NCBI GenBank assembly: GCA_016282145.1
Contig: JAEEJZ010000047.1
Location: forward strand, 17,136 to 81,135
DNA from: Bacteroidales bacterium
GTDB taxonomy: Bacteria; Bacteroidota; Bacteroidia; Bacteroidales; UBA932
Reading direction: 5' to 3'
Length of the DNA stretch: 64,000 bases
Shown: positions 62,037 through 64,000 of the stretch, piece by piece
How positions within the stretch are numbered: position 1 is the stretch's first letter
How the letters are laid out: every line of letters starts with the position of its first letter
Position numbers and translations under genes: made by a program
Notes under the pieces: generated by a model
What the model was told of the DNA's origin: nothing
Seen by the model: only the letters and a program-made list of their open reading frames with translations
Database searches by the model: none

Positions 62037-62276
62037 ATGTTATACAGGAAAAGCGAAAGGTTTCTGGCGCATCTGGCCGCCTGCTCCGAAGAAGAGTTGA
62101 GAAGCATGGATTACTGTCTGATATGTAAGCAGTTACGGATTGCTCCTGCAGACCTGGATGAAATTTTGGAAGAAGAACTCGGAATGACGGGGAAAGAACT
62201 GTTGCGATTGCCGTCAAATTTTTATAAATTTGCAGACTACCTCAAGGAAATACAACTAAAAACTACAATAAAATGA
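62037..62276 (+). CDS. 79-residue protein coupled to EF-G2
   Basis: The frame from the ATG at 62037 gives a small, charged, helical protein beginning MLYRKSERFLAHLAACS, with a central MDYCLICKQLRIAPADLDEI stretch and the end KFADYLKEIQLKTTIK. It has no signal peptide or membrane segment. The central part looks like a small helical domain, but I do not recognise a family. The stop overlaps the EF-G2 start by 4 bp (ATGA), so translation is coupled. A TTG at 61977 is a less likely start. Confidence 0.6.
   Translation: MLYRKSERFLAHLAACSEEELRSMDYCLICKQLRIAPADLDEILEEELGMTGKELLRLPSNFYKFADYLKEIQLKTTIK
62225..62232 (+). promoter_or_regulatory. possible internal promoter box before EF-G2
   Basis: TAAATTTG matches TAnnTTTG inside the small ORF, 40 bases before the EF-G2 ATG. 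It could give a separate fusA2 transcript. Confidence 0.3.
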
Positions 62277-64000
62277 AAGATTATTCCAACAAAGACATCC
62301 GCAATGTGGTCCTCCTCGGAGCAACCAAGTCCGGCAAGACCACCCTGGCGGAAACGATGCTTTTCGAAGGAAAGGTCATCGACAGGCGCGGCTCCGTGGA
62401 GGACAAGAACACGGTATCTGACAACGACGAACTGGAGAAAATCAACCAGCGTTCCATCTATGCCACCCCGCTGTATGCGGAGTTCATGGGCAAGAAGATC
62501 AATTTCATCGACGCTCCCGGTGCCGATGATTTCATCGGTGGTGCCTATTCCGCCTTCCGCGTCTGCGAGAGCGGTATTCTGGTCATCAACGCCCAGCAGG
62601 GCGTGGAGGTCGGCACGCAGATCATCATGCGTCACGCCGGCGAGCACAAGCTCCCCATCGTGATCGCCGTCAACCAGCTCGAGACCGACAAGGCGGACTG
62701 GGATATGGTGCAGAACTCCCTGAACGAGGCCTTCGGCGGCAAACTGGCCTACCTCCAGTTCCCCGTGGCCACCGGCGCCGGCTTTGACGGCTTCGTGGAT
62801 GTCCTGATGAACAAGTATTATCACTTCAAGGATGCCAACGGCACTCGTGAGGACCTCGAGATTCCCGCCAACCTCGCCGACAAGGCCGAGGAGGCACGCA
62901 ATACCCTCATCGAGAAGGTCGCCGAATTCGACGACAGCCTGATGGAGAAGTTCTTCGAGGAAGGCACGCTTTCCGAGGAAGAGATCCGCAAGGGTCTTGC
63001 CGCCGGTATCGACAGCGGTGAACTGTATCCCGTCTTCTGCGTTTCCGCAAAGAAGGACATCGGCGTGAAGCGCCTGATGGAATTTGTCGGCGATGCCGCT
63101 CCTGCACCCGTGGAGTGCAAGGAAGACGGCCCCGCCTCACTCTTCATCTACAAGAACGATGTGGAGCAGCATCTGGGTGAGGTTTCCTTCTTCAAGGTGA
63201 TGAGCGGAAGCATTACCTCCGGTCTCGACCTCGAAGACCCTGTGAGCGGCAATAAGGAGCGTCTCTCCGCCATCTATGTGGTGGCCGGCCAGAAGAAAGA
63301 GCCCGTGAACGTGCTGCACGCCGGAGATTTCGGCTGCGCCGTGAAACTCAAGAACAGCAAGTCCAGCACTACCCTTTCCCTCCCCGGAACGGGCATCAGC
63401 TACGACCGCATCTCCTATCCTGCCCCCAAGTACCGCTGCGCCATCAAGGCAAAGGTCCAGCAGGACGAGCAGAAACTCGGCGACGCACTCAAGAAAATCG
63501 CTTCCGTGGATCCCACCGTCATCGTGGAATACTCCAAGGAACTGCGCCAGACCATTCTGAGCGGCAATGGCGAGCAGCACATCAACATCGTGAAGTGGCT
63601 CATCAACAATGAGTACAAACTCGATGTGGAACTCTTCGCCCCGAAGGTGCCTTACCGTGAGACCATCACCAAGGTGGCTACCGCCCAGTACCGTCACAAG
63701 AAGCAGTCGGGCGGCGCCGGCCAGTTCGGCGAGGTCCATCTGCTCGTCTGCCCTGCCGAGGGAGAACTGAACACCAGGTTCAAGATCGACGGCAAGGACA
63801 CCCAGCTCAACATCAAGACCCAGGACAGCACCGAACTCGAGTGGGGCGGCAAACTGGAATTCTACAACTGCGTCGTGGGTGGCGCCATCGATCTCGGCTT
63901 TATGCCCGCCATCCTCAAGGGTATCAAGGAGAAGATGACCGAAGGCCCGCTCACCGGTTCCTACGCCCGCGACATCCGCGTGTATGTGTACGACGGTAAG
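62273..64000 (+). CDS. fusA2: elongation factor G2-like protein (3' end beyond window)
   Basis: At least 576 residues are visible and the frame is open to the window end; the family has about 720. The P-loop is intact (GATKSGKTT, residues 16-24), but other GTPase motifs depart from EF-G. The switch I ERGIT motif is absent (NQRSIYA). The G3 motif is DAPGADDF, lacking the catalytic His that follows DTPG. G4 is NQLE instead of NKxD. Domains II to IV follow in EF-G order (YRETITKVATAQYRHKKQSG in domain IV). An EF-G paralog without GTPase activity has been reported in Bacteroides thetaiotaomicron, and this gene fits that group. It is translated behind the 79-residue ORF through an ATGA overlap. 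Confidence 0.88.
   Translation, partial: MKDYSNKDIRNVVLLGATKSGKTTLAETMLFEGKVIDRRGSVEDKNTVSDNDELEKINQRSIYATPLYAEFMGKKINFIDAPGADDFIGGAYSAFRVCESGILVINAQQGVEVGTQIIMRHAGEHKLPIVIAVNQLETDKADWDMVQNSLNEAFGGKLAYLQFPVATGAGFDGFVDVLMNKYYHFKDANGTREDLEIPANLADKAEEARNTLIEKVAEFDDSLMEKFFEEGTLSEEEIRKGLAAGIDSGELYPVFCVSAKKDIGVKRLMEFVGDAAPAPVECKEDGPASLFIYKNDVEQHLGEVSFFKVMSGSITSGLDLEDPVSGNKERLSAIYVVAGQKKEPVNVLHAGDFGCAVKLKNSKSSTTLSLPGTGISYDRISYPAPKYRCAIKAKVQQDEQKLGDALKKIASVDPTVIVEYSKELRQTILSGNGEQHINIVKWLINNEYKLDVELFAPKVPYRETITKVATAQYRHKKQSGGAGQFGEVHLLVCPAEGELNTRFKIDGKDTQLNIKTQDSTELEWGGKLEFYNCVVGGAIDLGFMPAILKGIKEKMTEGPLTGSYARDIRVYVYDGK

Overview
This window comes from a GC-rich member of the Bacteroidales. The evidence is SusC/SusD proteins, an ECF sigma/FecR pair with DUF4974, lipoprotein signals of the Bacteroidota type, AT-rich TAnnTTTG promoter boxes in short intergenic gaps, a split transketolase and an EF-G2 paralog. 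The glycan-degrading load and several domain fusions suggest a gut or rumen anaerobe, perhaps in the Rikenellaceae RC9 / Cryptobacteroides area. That placement is inference, because no rRNA or other placement marker is present.

Layout. 1-1599 is the 3' part of a DUF4886/SGNH plus CE15 glucuronoyl esterase fusion. 1587-3832 is an NfnAB-type flavoprotein pair. 3850-26265 is a polysaccharide utilization locus: GH3, ECF sigma and FecR run leftward, while an STN-bearing SusC, SusD and a secreted tyrosine-type phosphatase run rightward. They are followed by surface lipoproteins that join a fimbrillin-like and a FISUMP-like region, two of which continue into a calcineurin-like phosphoesterase, and by a phosphoesterase-heparinase II/III fusion. 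26286-30921 holds two SGNH hydrolases and a SusB-type GH97. 30984-35900 holds two related fimbrillin-like genes, one lacking its 5' end, with an AbiE toxin-antitoxin pair between them. 35934-42928 holds a GH78 rhamnosidase and a GH2-GH88 fusion enzyme.

42907-64000 is mostly housekeeping: a TIGR04076 protein, a beta-helix protein, CysS, a small-multidrug-export family membrane protein, a PfkB kinase, a solitary HicB, YifB, TsaE, an unknown lipoprotein, a TPR protein, an EnvC-like protein, malate dehydrogenase, a phosphopantetheinyl transferase, LepA, MutY, split transketolase, tRNA-Pro followed 4 nt later by LolD, an XRE regulator, a small coupled ORF, and an EF-G2 cut by the window end.

How the parts fit. 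In the glycan region the heparinase-type lyase would leave unsaturated uronic acid ends that the GH88 domain can remove. GH78 would take rhamnose, GH2/GH3/GH97 other neutral sugars, CE15 uronate esters and the SGNH enzymes acyl groups. The unusual element is the number of exported phosphoesterases: one PTP-like enzyme and three calcineurin-like domains. This suggests a phosphorylated or phosphodiester-linked, uronate- and rhamnose-containing glycan. The STN-SusC, FecR and sigma set implies induction by cell-surface signalling.
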